Part shown: positions 9,901 through 17,495 of the stretch, piece by piece
How positions within the stretch are numbered: position 1 is the first letter of the stretch
Layout of the letters: each line of letters begins with the position of its first letter
NCBI GenBank assembly: GCA_020634885.1
Contig: JACKAW010000001.1
Coordinates: 496,001 to 560,000, forward strand
Source: Anaerolineales bacterium
Lineage (GTDB): Bacteria > Chloroflexota > Anaerolineae > Anaerolineales > Villigracilaceae
Direction: 5' to 3'
DNA length: 64,000 nt
Translations under genes and position numbers: made by a program
The notes under the pieces: generated by a model
What the model was told of the DNA's origin: nothing
Seen by the model: only the letters and a program-made list of their open reading frames with translations
The model's database searches: none

Positions 9901-10196
9901 ATGCCATTTTCAGGGTCTTCAATGCCGGTGAATATGATCGCAGCTGAACCCGGGCTTATCTTCTTCAGGTCCTGCATGGCTTCAATGCCATCCTTACCAG
10001 TACCAAGACGTTGATCCACAAGAAAAACGGTATAGGGCTTTCCCTCCCGCACGGCAGCCTCTGCCAGTCTGATTGCCTCATCCAAACGAGTGGCAATATC
10101 AGATCGGGTCTTTCCAGAATCTTCAAACGTATCCACCACCGGCTTGAGTGTTTCTGCAAAGTGTCTATCATCGTCAAGTATCAAAACCCGGCACAT
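6903..10196 (-). CDS. receiver/multi-GAF hybrid histidine kinase
   Basis: The protein has 1097 residues and no predicted membrane segment, so it is cytoplasmic. It begins with a receiver domain (VLILDDDRHF; acceptor region FLVDQRLG). Several GAF-like sensor domains fill about residues 150-870 (for example ALPIYVGTHVLGMLIVDNK and LGVLALEREEHGFD). A dimerisation helix follows with His890 in DIAHDISNEV. The HATPase domain has an N-box (LRHLVRNAARAM), G1 (DTGPGIEEK) and G2 (GGYGLLMARQL). The start is supported by GAGGAAATT before the ATG. It lies 7 bases after the S1-kinase gene and overlaps the REC-APH gene by 4. The receiver at the N-terminus suggests it sits mid-relay. Confidence 0.88.
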   Translation of the reverse strand: MCRVLILDDDRHFAETLKPVVDTFEDSGKTRSDIATRLDEAIRLAEAAVREGKPYTVFLVDQRLGTGKDGIEAMQDLKKISPGSAAIIFTGIEDPENGIRAYRAGAFSYLNKPILEEELLFVLKSLMSARREEVGNRWRTVFSEMMERSLHLDNFADVAQVVVSHALQLGFVRAHLFWAPRQEVIAPRDKFIGVKCAGDGCIADFNQIDFNVQDMRELRNVLFSQDVTYIEKNDSNQSVINEIESIGFNFPLAGCWVLPLRSGEDLLGCLLLDFWMKQIYLEAHERTLLDFFTKQVSVALEHAGLYGRERHTSNEMTLLQHASVEMLRIAKRSLDDLWWTVVDIATEKMGFDRAVLFLSQDNLRALKCHSGFEKLQADLPASSRFEYHPSGDANDALVEKTRKRIQKSPLYQSVAGINIPFQEFGSKVQGIFDAGEMVNLSEAEAGRHLPRALVEVFAPVECMALPIYVGTHVLGMLIVDNKITRRQLNRISLRNLQTLLTNAALVWQTIHQREKSDVLITVNYEILGRAEHRSLRETLSLICSTVRDFSKADWAVIYPIRRTEKMPYYEFEHENCGYDGTLKKPINVLEDQPEVGGVSMHVLHKGELIVNDMDRERLTLGDKKLSENHFVRREGVKALMGVSIRDPYSRDPLGILYLDYMRPNEFSDVEIRHAKSFASLAAVAISNSRRNEERHQRGRWRAARDISRTIGSELDIEEIMPSVLEKLKVLFQNTTLCVLLYDEEVRALKFAPETLRYYTIENPDLQDRRLFPIDEEAYGSIACKVVRRSLETKEQAQEYVPDVKKDRDYLPLNPKTTSELCVSLMRRNGSVLGVLALEREEHGFDKDDIALVESVAHQLGEAIERSQQSEELAFKSTVATMTAWASDIAHDISNEVLRIRGNAYLIKQALEGDEKLNEYVDAIDESAKNLTSVGPWSPQSKKDTPLDKAISAYLDQIVKQRKIELELHLNAPGINVLMNPNEFQRILRHLVRNAARAMDQSTTTREKKIRVSTHLAQDGKVEILLQDTGPGIEEKVRAAIFQRQTTTKPTSGGYGLLMARQLVDDIGGKIRLLPAEKDTGAMFSIVLPISSSSESIE

Positions 10197-10203
10197 AATT
10201 TCC

Positions 10204-12393
10204 TCAAACGCGGATCGGAAATTCCAGCGTAAAACTGGTTCCGCTTAAAATATGACTTTTGGATATATAAACCTTCCCACCCAGGTCTTCAATAAGATTA
10301 CGGGAAATATATAGCCCTATCCCGCTGCCATCTTCACGAGTGGTAAAACCGGCTTCAAAGACCTTCTCCCACAAGTTGGCATGAATTCCGGGTCCATTAT
10401 CCTCAATAAACATACGACAAACGGATTCATTCTTTCCCTCACTAACGGTTTCCATATTGATCTTTACCCAGCCCCCCGTGTTGGGGCGAAGTTCCATAAT
10501 CTGTTGAATGGCATTTAGGGTTACATTCAAAAATATCTGTTCCAATACAACCCCCTGACTGCGAACAACGATCAAAGAATCAGGCGGCGTAAATTGAATA
10601 AAAACATGCGCCCGATCGCTGATATCCCGTAAAAGACTAATGGTCTCATAAACGATTTCGTCCACGCGAATCACTTCCTGCCTGCCTTTTGCAACGATCC
10701 GACCAAAGGTTCGGGTGGTAGTAATAATTTTTCGAATATCCTGCTGAATACTGGCAATATCCTTATTAACGCTCTCGTAATCCATTGGCTCGGTTTCTTT
10801 TTCCACCTGTTCCAGGCTGCGCTTTAAGTTATTTGCCACATATAAAAGGGGACCTACCAGATTATTGATCTCATGCATCATGGCACGAGTGAGATGCCCT
10901 ATCAACGCAGTACGCTGCATCAATACAAATTTTTCTCTCAGGTTATTCTGTTCCAGCGCAGAGCCAATGGCAAGCGCAATCCCCTCCACAAACAACTGAT
11001 GTTCATTGGTAATCTTACGTGGACGATGATCTAAAACAAAAAGGGCATAATCAAACGATGTTTCAGCAAAAACAGGAACGCCGATACAGGCTGTCATTGA
11101 AGGGCATAGCTCAAGCAAGTATCGAAAACGATTTTGTTCCCTGTCCTTGATCTCATGCACAACCACAGTTTCATGGTCTTCTGCCACATCGCGAACCGGG
11201 CTATAGATCACATACGGCATGGCATTCTTGTTCAATGTGCCATCTCCAACCCGTTCTACAATAACAGCCTGTCGATGGATGGGGTCAAGAGAAAAGAGAA
11301 TAACGTGGTCAAACCCAAGGCGGCTCTTACAGCGGCTTAATAACACTTGTATGGATTGATTCTTGTCCAACTTGGGGGCACCAGAAAGAGACAGCCTCTC
11401 AGCACCTCCCTCACCACCGGCAATATCCTCTCCATTTTTATGCAAAATCAAAGGCACAAGGTCTTCTTCTGGGAGTAAAGGTTTTAACAAATGCGTTGCG
11501 CCCTTGGCATGAAGGTCTTCCAGCGTATCCATAATGTCATTGGCATGTGCCCAATCGGTGATATTGACCACCCGTACAGAAGGGTATTTTTCAAGAATGT
11601 GGTACGCAAGATCGGTCCCACTCATTTCGGGCAGCCCAATATCTACCAGAGCAATATCCGGCTGGGTACGCTCAAGGAAATCCATTGCACGTTCCGCACT
11701 ATCCACCACATCCGTCCGCTGCCCCAAATGCGTAAGCCAGCCTGAAACCGCCATGGCTTGCAAGGGCTCATTCTCCACCAGCAAAATATGATTCTGCGGC
11801 GCGTTACCTCCCAATAATTTATCCAGAACGCTGTCTGTATCGCGCGACACGATGGTAGGGAGAGTATCTTCCAGAGCTTCTCCCACATCCAATAATTTGA
11901 TTTCAGGCAAAGAAAGATTTACCTGTCGGTTTTGTCGATCTATTTGCCGAATGGTTACAAACGCCTTATCCCCCGGCCAGAACAGATCCAACGGCGCAGT
12001 TTTACACCATGCAGGCAATTGAGACTGATGAAGAAGCCCTGTAATCCCCGGGTAAATCTCTATAAAAGCGCCATACTCAACAACACTTGTAACAATGCCT
12101 TCATACACATGGCTGGGCTCATGCCTTTCAAGAAAATCATCCCACGGGTCACTCTCGGCAAGCCTGAGGCTGAGTTCCTGCACTTCACCTTTTTGCGAAG
12201 GGATAAGCGCCGCGTTACCCACCCAGCCAATGTAGTAAATAGATTTTCGATCGGCAATCTTTTTTTCATTCCACGATATTTCACGAACACGCACAATACC
12301 CCTCTGCCCGTTTTCCATTTCAACAGACAAGCCTTGAGGAAGATGCTTGACCACCCTCACCCGAACAACATCCTTTCTTATCGTCTCAGTCAT
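10204..12393 (-). CDS. S1-domain/receiver/GAF histidine kinase
   Basis: I chose the ATG at 12393 (MTETIRKDVV) because it starts just inside the end of the upstream gene (8-base overlap); a longer frame would run deep into that gene. The protein then has 729 residues. The order is S1-like OB fold at about 8-75, a clearer S1 domain at about 85-165 (GIVTSVVEYGAFIEI, GITGLLHQSQL), a receiver at about 200-320 (acceptor in ALVDIGLPEMSGTD), a GAF-like domain at about 340-490, a HisKA helix with MMHEINN, and a HATPase with LNVTLNAIQQ, DNGPGIH and GSGIGLYISRNL. S1 domains normally bind RNA or the ribosome. Fusion to a two-component kinase is unusual and suggests nucleic acid or ribosome state as an input (inference). 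Confidence 0.87.
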   Translation of the reverse strand: MTETIRKDVVRVRVVKHLPQGLSVEMENGQRGIVRVREISWNEKKIADRKSIYYIGWVGNAALIPSQKGEVQELSLRLAESDPWDDFLERHEPSHVYEGIVTSVVEYGAFIEIYPGITGLLHQSQLPAWCKTAPLDLFWPGDKAFVTIRQIDRQNRQVNLSLPEIKLLDVGEALEDTLPTIVSRDTDSVLDKLLGGNAPQNHILLVENEPLQAMAVSGWLTHLGQRTDVVDSAERAMDFLERTQPDIALVDIGLPEMSGTDLAYHILEKYPSVRVVNITDWAHANDIMDTLEDLHAKGATHLLKPLLPEEDLVPLILHKNGEDIAGGEGGAERLSLSGAPKLDKNQSIQVLLSRCKSRLGFDHVILFSLDPIHRQAVIVERVGDGTLNKNAMPYVIYSPVRDVAEDHETVVVHEIKDREQNRFRYLLELCPSMTACIGVPVFAETSFDYALFVLDHRPRKITNEHQLFVEGIALAIGSALEQNNLREKFVLMQRTALIGHLTRAMMHEINNLVGPLLYVANNLKRSLEQVEKETEPMDYESVNKDIASIQQDIRKIITTTRTFGRIVAKGRQEVIRVDEIVYETISLLRDISDRAHVFIQFTPPDSLIVVRSQGVVLEQIFLNVTLNAIQQIMELRPNTGGWVKINMETVSEGKNESVCRMFIEDNGPGIHANLWEKVFEAGFTTREDGSGIGLYISRNLIEDLGGKVYISKSHILSGTSFTLEFPIRV

Positions 12394-13477
12394 TCTTACG
12401 CCAGACCTCTGTGGGCGTTGAAGGAATCTGATCTGGTGAAGGAATAAAGTTTGCTCCGGGCAACCCACCCTCATTCATATATGGGAGACGAAAGACGGAA
12501 TACACTTCGTCTGCATCAGCAATATCGTCGTTCCGTGAAGCAGAGATCATCCGCAACGATAAAATATCCGCGCCCCAACCCCGGACTTCAGGCTGGGCAC
12601 CTGCCCATTTGATCTGGTAGCCAGGGTTGGTTCCTTCGCCCGTATCACGAGTGAATGCAGCCCCAATGGGACGAATCAGGGTTTCATCCAGAACTCCTGC
12701 TGCTGCAACATGAATTTGCAACAAGAAATATTTTTTCCATGGAGAGAGGCGGCGTTTGATGTAATTTTCAACCCATGGGGTGTGCGCTGAGATCAACGCA
12801 TTTGAATGCCCTGGCGCTGCCAGCTTTTTCTTCATTTCCAGAAGCGCCAATCTTTCACCTTCGTAAAAAAAGGTTGGCTGAATTTGAATATTTAATAATA
12901 CTGAAACAGGCGCCGCCGAAAGGATGCGCCACACCTGTTCGCCCGAACGCTGCGAAGAACTCCATAGTCCGGTGGCTACCTTACGCCCATCTGTAAGATC
13001 AACCGGCACATAAGCACGCTGAAGATGGGCAATCTTTGATGCCGTACCCAGAAGATCTCTGCCTGAAAGTTCATCAAGCTCGTGAATGTTCTCCGCTGCT
13101 TTTAAGATGTAATCCTGCGGAAAAATGGAGTGAAGCTCGCGGGCATGGCTTTGTCCATTTCGTAGTGCATCTTCTTTATTGAGGGCGTTAACCCTGCCTA
13201 GCAAAGCCAGGCACAAGCCGCCCTCAGCCTTTTTGATCACTCGTAAAGCAAGCGTGTAATCGGGCTGGGTGTTTTTATAGAATTCAGATTGGGTAACCGC
13301 CAGAGTTTCGATAAAAAGTTTCTGCCTATCCAGCGCTTCATCCAACAGGGCTCCTGCATTGAAGCCCCAACGCATTTTCAGCCATTCATCACTTGAACGA
13401 AGAAATACTTGATAGCCAAAATACGCCCGCCACAATCCATTTTCTTCTACAAGACGTACGTAGGGCTCGCTCATCAT
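12386..13477 (-). CDS. protein resembling the N-terminal domain of HerA/VirB4-like ATPases, ATPase absent
   Basis: The protein has 363 residues. No Walker motifs, membrane segments or signal peptide are visible. From memory of related proteins, the middle (TGLWSSSQRSGEQVWRILSA followed by a beta-rich block) and the end (VYSVFRLPYMNEGGLPGANF) resemble the domain that precedes the motor domain in HerA/FtsK/VirB4-type ATPases. Here the protein stops where the motor would begin. If so, it may be an adaptor that docks on an NTPase encoded elsewhere in the locus. The start overlaps the SPFH gene by 4 bases; ATGATG offers two neighbouring starts. The family assignment is tentative and should be tested by profile search. 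Confidence 0.6.
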   Translation of the reverse strand: MMSEPYVRLVEENGLWRAYFGYQVFLRSSDEWLKMRWGFNAGALLDEALDRQKLFIETLAVTQSEFYKNTQPDYTLALRVIKKAEGGLCLALLGRVNALNKEDALRNGQSHARELHSIFPQDYILKAAENIHELDELSGRDLLGTASKIAHLQRAYVPVDLTDGRKVATGLWSSSQRSGEQVWRILSAAPVSVLLNIQIQPTFFYEGERLALLEMKKKLAAPGHSNALISAHTPWVENYIKRRLSPWKKYFLLQIHVAAAGVLDETLIRPIGAAFTRDTGEGTNPGYQIKWAGAQPEVRGWGADILSLRMISASRNDDIADADEVYSVFRLPYMNEGGLPGANFIPSPDQIPSTPTEVWRKND

Positions 13478-14616
13478 TTTGGATTTATCAGACCAAGCAA
13501 AGTCCTTTTGAACTTTGCCACTTTATCGGTATCTGCAGGTTGGGTAGTAGATGACGATGGCGCAGACGGCACATTAGGTTTTTCCTGTTCACCTTGCACA
13601 TTAATTGGGGCATCTTTTCCGAGATCATCACGATATTCGTTGAAGACACCTGTAATGTACTTGATCACATCCGGGCTGATCGGGTTTCCACTCGAAAAGA
13701 TTTGCGCAATTGTTTCGATAATCTGCGAAAATTCTTCACTGCGCTTATCCAGGTATCTGCTTTTATCATCCAGTTCGATCTCACGGGCACGGACTTCAGC
13801 AAGAATCTCCTGCTTTTCTTTGGCATGCCTGGCTTCCTGTTTTGACACTTCGGCACGATGCGCAGTTTCTCGTTTTTCGTTTTCCGCCCTGTAGTTATCT
13901 TGAAGCAGTTTCAATTCCTGCTGGGAGGTCGTTTGCTCTTTGTCAATCTTGATCTGTCGTTCTTCGATACGCGCCTTACGGCGCATTTGAATATAATCAC
14001 TATCGCCTGCAAATTCCTTTAACTCGACCCCTGTCAGGGTAAATGCCTGCGCAAACTGCGGACGGCGATGATGACGCTGAAGAAAGAATGTTAGCAATTT
14101 GCTGCTCAGAATATTTTCAGCGCTGTCAGCAATATCGGTATGATCATGGGTGCGAATGTATTGGGCAACATCCGCTTCAATGTTTTCAATTAGCGATTCT
14201 ATGGGGTTTTTAATTTTAACAAGTACTTGGATCGGGTCGGCAACACAGTAGCGGAAAAGAAGTTTCAGGGTTAGTCGCTCACCATCGGTGGTCATTTCGG
14301 AAACAGACGAGGTGAAATCAAGCCGCTCTTGTTTATCGACATAGATAACCTTGTATGTACCGGGAAGCGCTTCGTGTATTCCCCCTTCTTTGGGATGGCT
14401 GGTTCCATCCGGGTATACCACCACTCCAAAGGCATTATGCGGCAATGGCAGGAAAAATCCGCTCGCCAAGCGCCATAAAAACCTCTTGGGAACAACAATA
14501 TCATCCCCTTGAGAATAAATCTTTCTATTTTGGAAAGTAACCGTCGGCGCCCCCTTCAACCTACCGGCAATTTCGATCTTACGGAATACGAGATTTTTCA
14601 ATGGCGATCCACTCAT
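13474..14616 (-). CDS. SPFH/band-7-like coiled-coil protein
   Basis: Residues about 90-215 match the SPFH (stomatin/prohibitin/flotillin) pattern, with VSEMTTDGERLTLKLLFRY and a following helix ending IRTHDHTDIADSAENIL. Residues about 225-310 are a charged coiled coil (EERQIKIDKEQTTSQQEL and onward). The tail is a Pro/Ser/Thr-rich linker with a short basic end. No clear transmembrane segment is seen; a weakly hydrophobic patch (LWRLASGFFLPLPHNAFG) is present near residue 50. SPFH proteins form ring-like scaffolds. As the first gene of the operon it may be the platform on which the kinases assemble. The ATG has CGGAGGG upstream. The 162 bases between it and the RNase P RNA show no promoter I would defend. 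Confidence 0.78.
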   Translation of the reverse strand: MSGSPLKNLVFRKIEIAGRLKGAPTVTFQNRKIYSQGDDIVVPKRFLWRLASGFFLPLPHNAFGVVVYPDGTSHPKEGGIHEALPGTYKVIYVDKQERLDFTSSVSEMTTDGERLTLKLLFRYCVADPIQVLVKIKNPIESLIENIEADVAQYIRTHDHTDIADSAENILSSKLLTFFLQRHHRRPQFAQAFTLTGVELKEFAGDSDYIQMRRKARIEERQIKIDKEQTTSQQELKLLQDNYRAENEKRETAHRAEVSKQEARHAKEKQEILAEVRAREIELDDKSRYLDKRSEEFSQIIETIAQIFSSGNPISPDVIKYITGVFNEYRDDLGKDAPINVQGEQEKPNVPSAPSSSTTQPADTDKVAKFKRTLLGLINPK

Positions 14617-14778
14617 TTTCCCTCCGAAAAGGATGGTGTGAATTGATGGATAAATATCTGCGTTGGTTTTCCGTGTTCTAAGGCTTCGGTTACATATCTC
14701 TGTGTAGTTTACAACTTAATCATGTGTTCCGCAAGCAAATCATAAAGCCCTTGTATATCGACGAATCCCCCAAAGCTC

Positions 14779-15207
14779 CAGGCTGGTCTATAAGCCGCAT
14801 TCTGTCCAGTGGATTGCTCCACCTGGGCGGTCATCTCTCTGGGCAGAGCGTCTCCGCTCTGCTCGGTGCAGCCTACCCGGGACTGACCCAACCCACAGGA
14901 GGGAAGGGTACGTATGGAGACGAGCAGCCTCCCATCGTCCACAGACGAAATCGTCCCTGCTTGGCCTTGCTCCCGGCGGGGGTTACCTGGCCATATGCAT
15001 TACTGCACATGCCGGTGGTCTCTTACACCACCTTTTCACCATCACTCCGTAAACGGAGCTGTTTGTTTCTGTGGCCCTGTTCCGGCAGGTTCACGCCTCT
15101 CGGCGGTTTCCCCACCCCGGGGTACTCTCCGACGCCGTGCTCTATAGGAGTGCGGACTTTCCTCGATCCCGTCAACGCAGAACCGCGACTGCCCGACCAG
15201 CCTGAAG
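14779..15207 (-). ncRNA. rnpB: RNase P RNA, bacterial class A
   Basis: Read on the minus strand, the conserved 5' core GAGGAAAGTCCGCACTC and the 3' core ACAGAATGCGGCTTATAG are both present, and the ends pair as P1 (AGGCTGGTC at the 5' side with GACCAGCCT at the 3' side). The GGTGAAAAGGTGG and AGACCACCGGC segments of the specificity half are also visible. The length of about 430 bases is typical. This is the catalytic RNA that matures tRNA 5' ends. It is followed after about 160 bases by the leftward signalling operon, so read-through transcription into that operon is possible. Confidence 0.96.
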
Positions 15208-15214
15208 TGAATTC

Positions 15215-15243
15215 ATAATACCTGCCTCAGAGATGTTCGTCAA
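15215..15243 (-). promoter_or_regulatory. promoter of RNase P RNA
   Basis: On the minus strand, TTGACG (15238-15243) and TATTAT (15215-15220) are separated by 17 bases. This places the transcription start close to 15208, directly at the 5' end of the RNA. Confidence 0.8.
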
Positions 15244-15296
15244 CAGCCTAATGACTATATCTTTTTGAGAAGTCTATGAAGATTCAACAAATAAGG

Positions 15297-15324
15297 TGGA
15301 CATTTACAGAAAAGACATTAAAAT
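15297..15324 (+). promoter_or_regulatory. promoter of coaE
   Basis: TGGACA (15297-15302) and TAAAAT (15319-15324) are 16 bases apart, giving a leader of about 33 bases before the coaE start. It is divergent from the RNase P promoter. Confidence 0.55.
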
Positions 15325-15363
15325 TGAAGGGAACGTTACTTCAAGCACCCAAGAGGAATCCCT

Positions 15364-16512
15364 TTGAGCAATCAAACTGGAAAATTCGTTATAGGTCTCA
15401 CTGGCAACATCGCCACAGGAAAAAGTGTAGTGCGCCGTATGTTGGAACATTTGGGCGCATACACCATTGATGCCGACTCTTTAACGCATCGCGCATATGC
15501 CAAAGGCGCTCCAGGGTATCAACAGGTGTTGGATAAATTTGGGAAATGGCTGCTAAACCGTGAAGGCGAGATTGACCGCAAAAAACTTGGAAATCTTGTC
15601 TTTAGTGATCCCGATGCGATGCGTCAACTGGAAGAGATCGTTCATCCATTAGTACGTCAGGCAACTGAAATGCTCATTCAACGGGCAAGCCAGCCCGTCG
15701 TTGTGATCGAAGCGATCAAGCTACTCGAAGGTGATATACGCAAAGTTTGCGATTCGATCTGGGTGACAAATGCACCAGAAGCGATCCAAGCTGAACGGCT
15801 CATGCGCAAACGCGGTCTAACTCACGAACAGGCACTCGAACGGATCCATGCACAATCTGCACAAACCCAGAAGGTGAACATGGCAAACATGGTCATCACC
15901 AACACCGGTTCTTACGACGATCTTTGGAAACAGGTCAACGAAGCATGGAAGCAGGTCGTCCCTGGTGCGCAAGATGGGCAAACCGACACACTAACGGTCA
16001 AGAAACCAGTTGCAGGCTCAGGAGAATTTTCCACAGTACGCGGTAAGCCCAAGCACGCTTCTTCCATTGCAGAACTCGTCACCCGCCTAAGCAAAGGGAA
16101 ACGAAGCATGAATGCCGATGAAGTAATGGAAAGTTTTGGCGATAAAGCCTACATGCTTTTACAAATGGACGGTCAAACGGTAGGAGTGGCGGGCTGGCAG
16201 GTGGAAAACCTCGTCACCCGCACTACAGATATTTTCCTTGAAGACGATCTCGATATTAATAAAGCATTGAACATGTTGATAAAAGGCGTTGAAAGCGCCT
16301 CGAACGAATTACAGAGCGAGGCTTCCCTGATCTTTGCAATGGATTCTCTCGCTGCACAAAACGCTACATGGCAACAGATTGGTTACGAAAAACGCACACC
16401 TGAAAGCCTTGGTGTACAAGCGTGGCAAGAAGCAGCCATCGAAGCGGCTCCAGCAGGAAGCGTTCTTTTCTTCAAGCAACTGAGGCAAGACCGGGTGCTT
16501 CGTCCCATTTAA
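15364..16512 (+). CDS. coaE: dephospho-CoA kinase with C-terminal acetyltransferase-like domain
   Basis: Residues 1-200 are CoaE: P-loop GLTGNIATGKS, DADSLTHRAY lid/substrate region, HPLVRQ, and an ITNTGSYDDL end. The enzyme phosphorylates the ribose 3'-OH of dephospho-CoA in the last step of CoA synthesis. CoaE is normally about 200 residues, but this protein has 382. The extra part (about 225-382) contains MLLQMDGQTVGVAGWQVENL and DSLAAQNATWQQIGYEKRTP, which looks like a GNAT-type fold, joined by a short linker. The start is TTG with AGAGGA upstream, and no ATG competes. It begins the rightward housekeeping run. The function of the C-terminal domain is unknown. Confidence 0.92.
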   Translation: MSNQTGKFVIGLTGNIATGKSVVRRMLEHLGAYTIDADSLTHRAYAKGAPGYQQVLDKFGKWLLNREGEIDRKKLGNLVFSDPDAMRQLEEIVHPLVRQATEMLIQRASQPVVVIEAIKLLEGDIRKVCDSIWVTNAPEAIQAERLMRKRGLTHEQALERIHAQSAQTQKVNMANMVITNTGSYDDLWKQVNEAWKQVVPGAQDGQTDTLTVKKPVAGSGEFSTVRGKPKHASSIAELVTRLSKGKRSMNADEVMESFGDKAYMLLQMDGQTVGVAGWQVENLVTRTTDIFLEDDLDINKALNMLIKGVESASNELQSEASLIFAMDSLAAQNATWQQIGYEKRTPESLGVQAWQEAAIEAAPAGSVLFFKQLRQDRVLRPI

Positions 16513-16548
16513 TGGGTACCAAGGCAGCGAACACACCGCTGCGAGACA

Positions 16549-16589
16549 AAAAAATCTCATAACACTGCGCAAAACACAGGAGATTTTTT
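16549..16589 (+). terminator. possible weak terminator after coaE
   Basis: A 10-base stem (AAAAAATCTC with GAGATTTTTT) encloses a 21-base loop and ends in T residues. The loop is long, so this could also be chance. Confidence 0.3.
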
Positions 16590-16629
16590 ACCGAAACCAG
16601 CGAGATAGACGGCGCCGGCAAATACAAAC

Positions 16630-17490
16630 GTGACTGAGATATTAAATAACCTCTTCTTTATTTTTCAACGAGTCAGCTGGCTGAGCGTTTTGGATATTAT
16701 GCTCGTCACGCTGATTTTCTTTGCGCTTTTGTATTCATTGCGTGATACGCAAGCAATGGCTTTGTTACGGGGTATGATCATGCTGATCGTGATTATCACC
16801 CTGCTCACCAGCCTGGTAGACCTGCCCGCCTTCTCCTGGTTTGCACAAAACGCACTGCCTGCCATGCTATTGGCGCTGCCCGTGATCTTTGCCCCTGAAA
16901 TTCGGCGGACGCTGGAGCGAATTGGACGCGCTGGCGTATTTATGTCTACCACTTCCAAATCCGACGATCAGGCGATCGAAGAGACCATTCGCGCCGTTGT
17001 CAGTGCATCAACCCGGCTTTCAGCCCGTAAGCATGGAGCCTTAATCGTCATCCAACGATTGGATCATCTTGATGAATACATCCAGACTGGCGTTCAACTG
17101 AATGCAAAAGTCACTCCAGAACTACTTTTGCAGATCTTTTACCCAAACACCCCTCTACACGATGGTGGCGCAATCATCGTCGGTTCGCAAGTTGTGGCCG
17201 CCGCATGTGTACTGCCTCTTTCAGCAAGCGGCATTCTAAACCGAACACCAGAACGCCAAATGGGTCTCCGTCACCGTGCATCGCTTGGTATTTCAGAGGC
17301 AAGCGACGCCGTTGCTGTGGTTGTTTCTGAAGAAACTGGCGCGATCTCCATCACCCATTCCGGCAGAATGCTACGAAGACTCGACCCTGATCGGCTCGAA
17401 AATATCCTCACAGCTTTTTTCCGCCCAGGTTCTACAGAACCGAACAAGGGTATGCTGCCTAAATTATTTCGCCGCAAGAAAGAAAAATAA
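16630..17490 (+). CDS. cdaA: membrane diadenylate cyclase (CdaA type)
   Basis: Three hydrophobic segments (about 18-36, 44-63, 67-90) precede a DisA_N catalytic domain at about 100-265. The active-site motifs are LHDGGA (Asp178) and RHR (214-216) followed by ASLGISE. It makes cyclic di-AMP from two ATP at the membrane; this second messenger controls potassium, osmolyte and cell-wall balance. The start is GTG. The gene is followed 5 bases later by the YbbR-domain regulator, the classic CdaA-CdaR arrangement, although glmM, which often follows in Firmicutes, is absent. Confidence 0.95.
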   Translation: MTEILNNLFFIFQRVSWLSVLDIMLVTLIFFALLYSLRDTQAMALLRGMIMLIVIITLLTSLVDLPAFSWFAQNALPAMLLALPVIFAPEIRRTLERIGRAGVFMSTTSKSDDQAIEETIRAVVSASTRLSARKHGALIVIQRLDHLDEYIQTGVQLNAKVTPELLLQIFYPNTPLHDGGAIIVGSQVVAAACVLPLSASGILNRTPERQMGLRHRASLGISEASDAVAVVVSEETGAISITHSGRMLRRLDPDRLENILTAFFRPGSTEPNKGMLPKLFRRKKEK

Positions 17491-17495
17491 CAACC

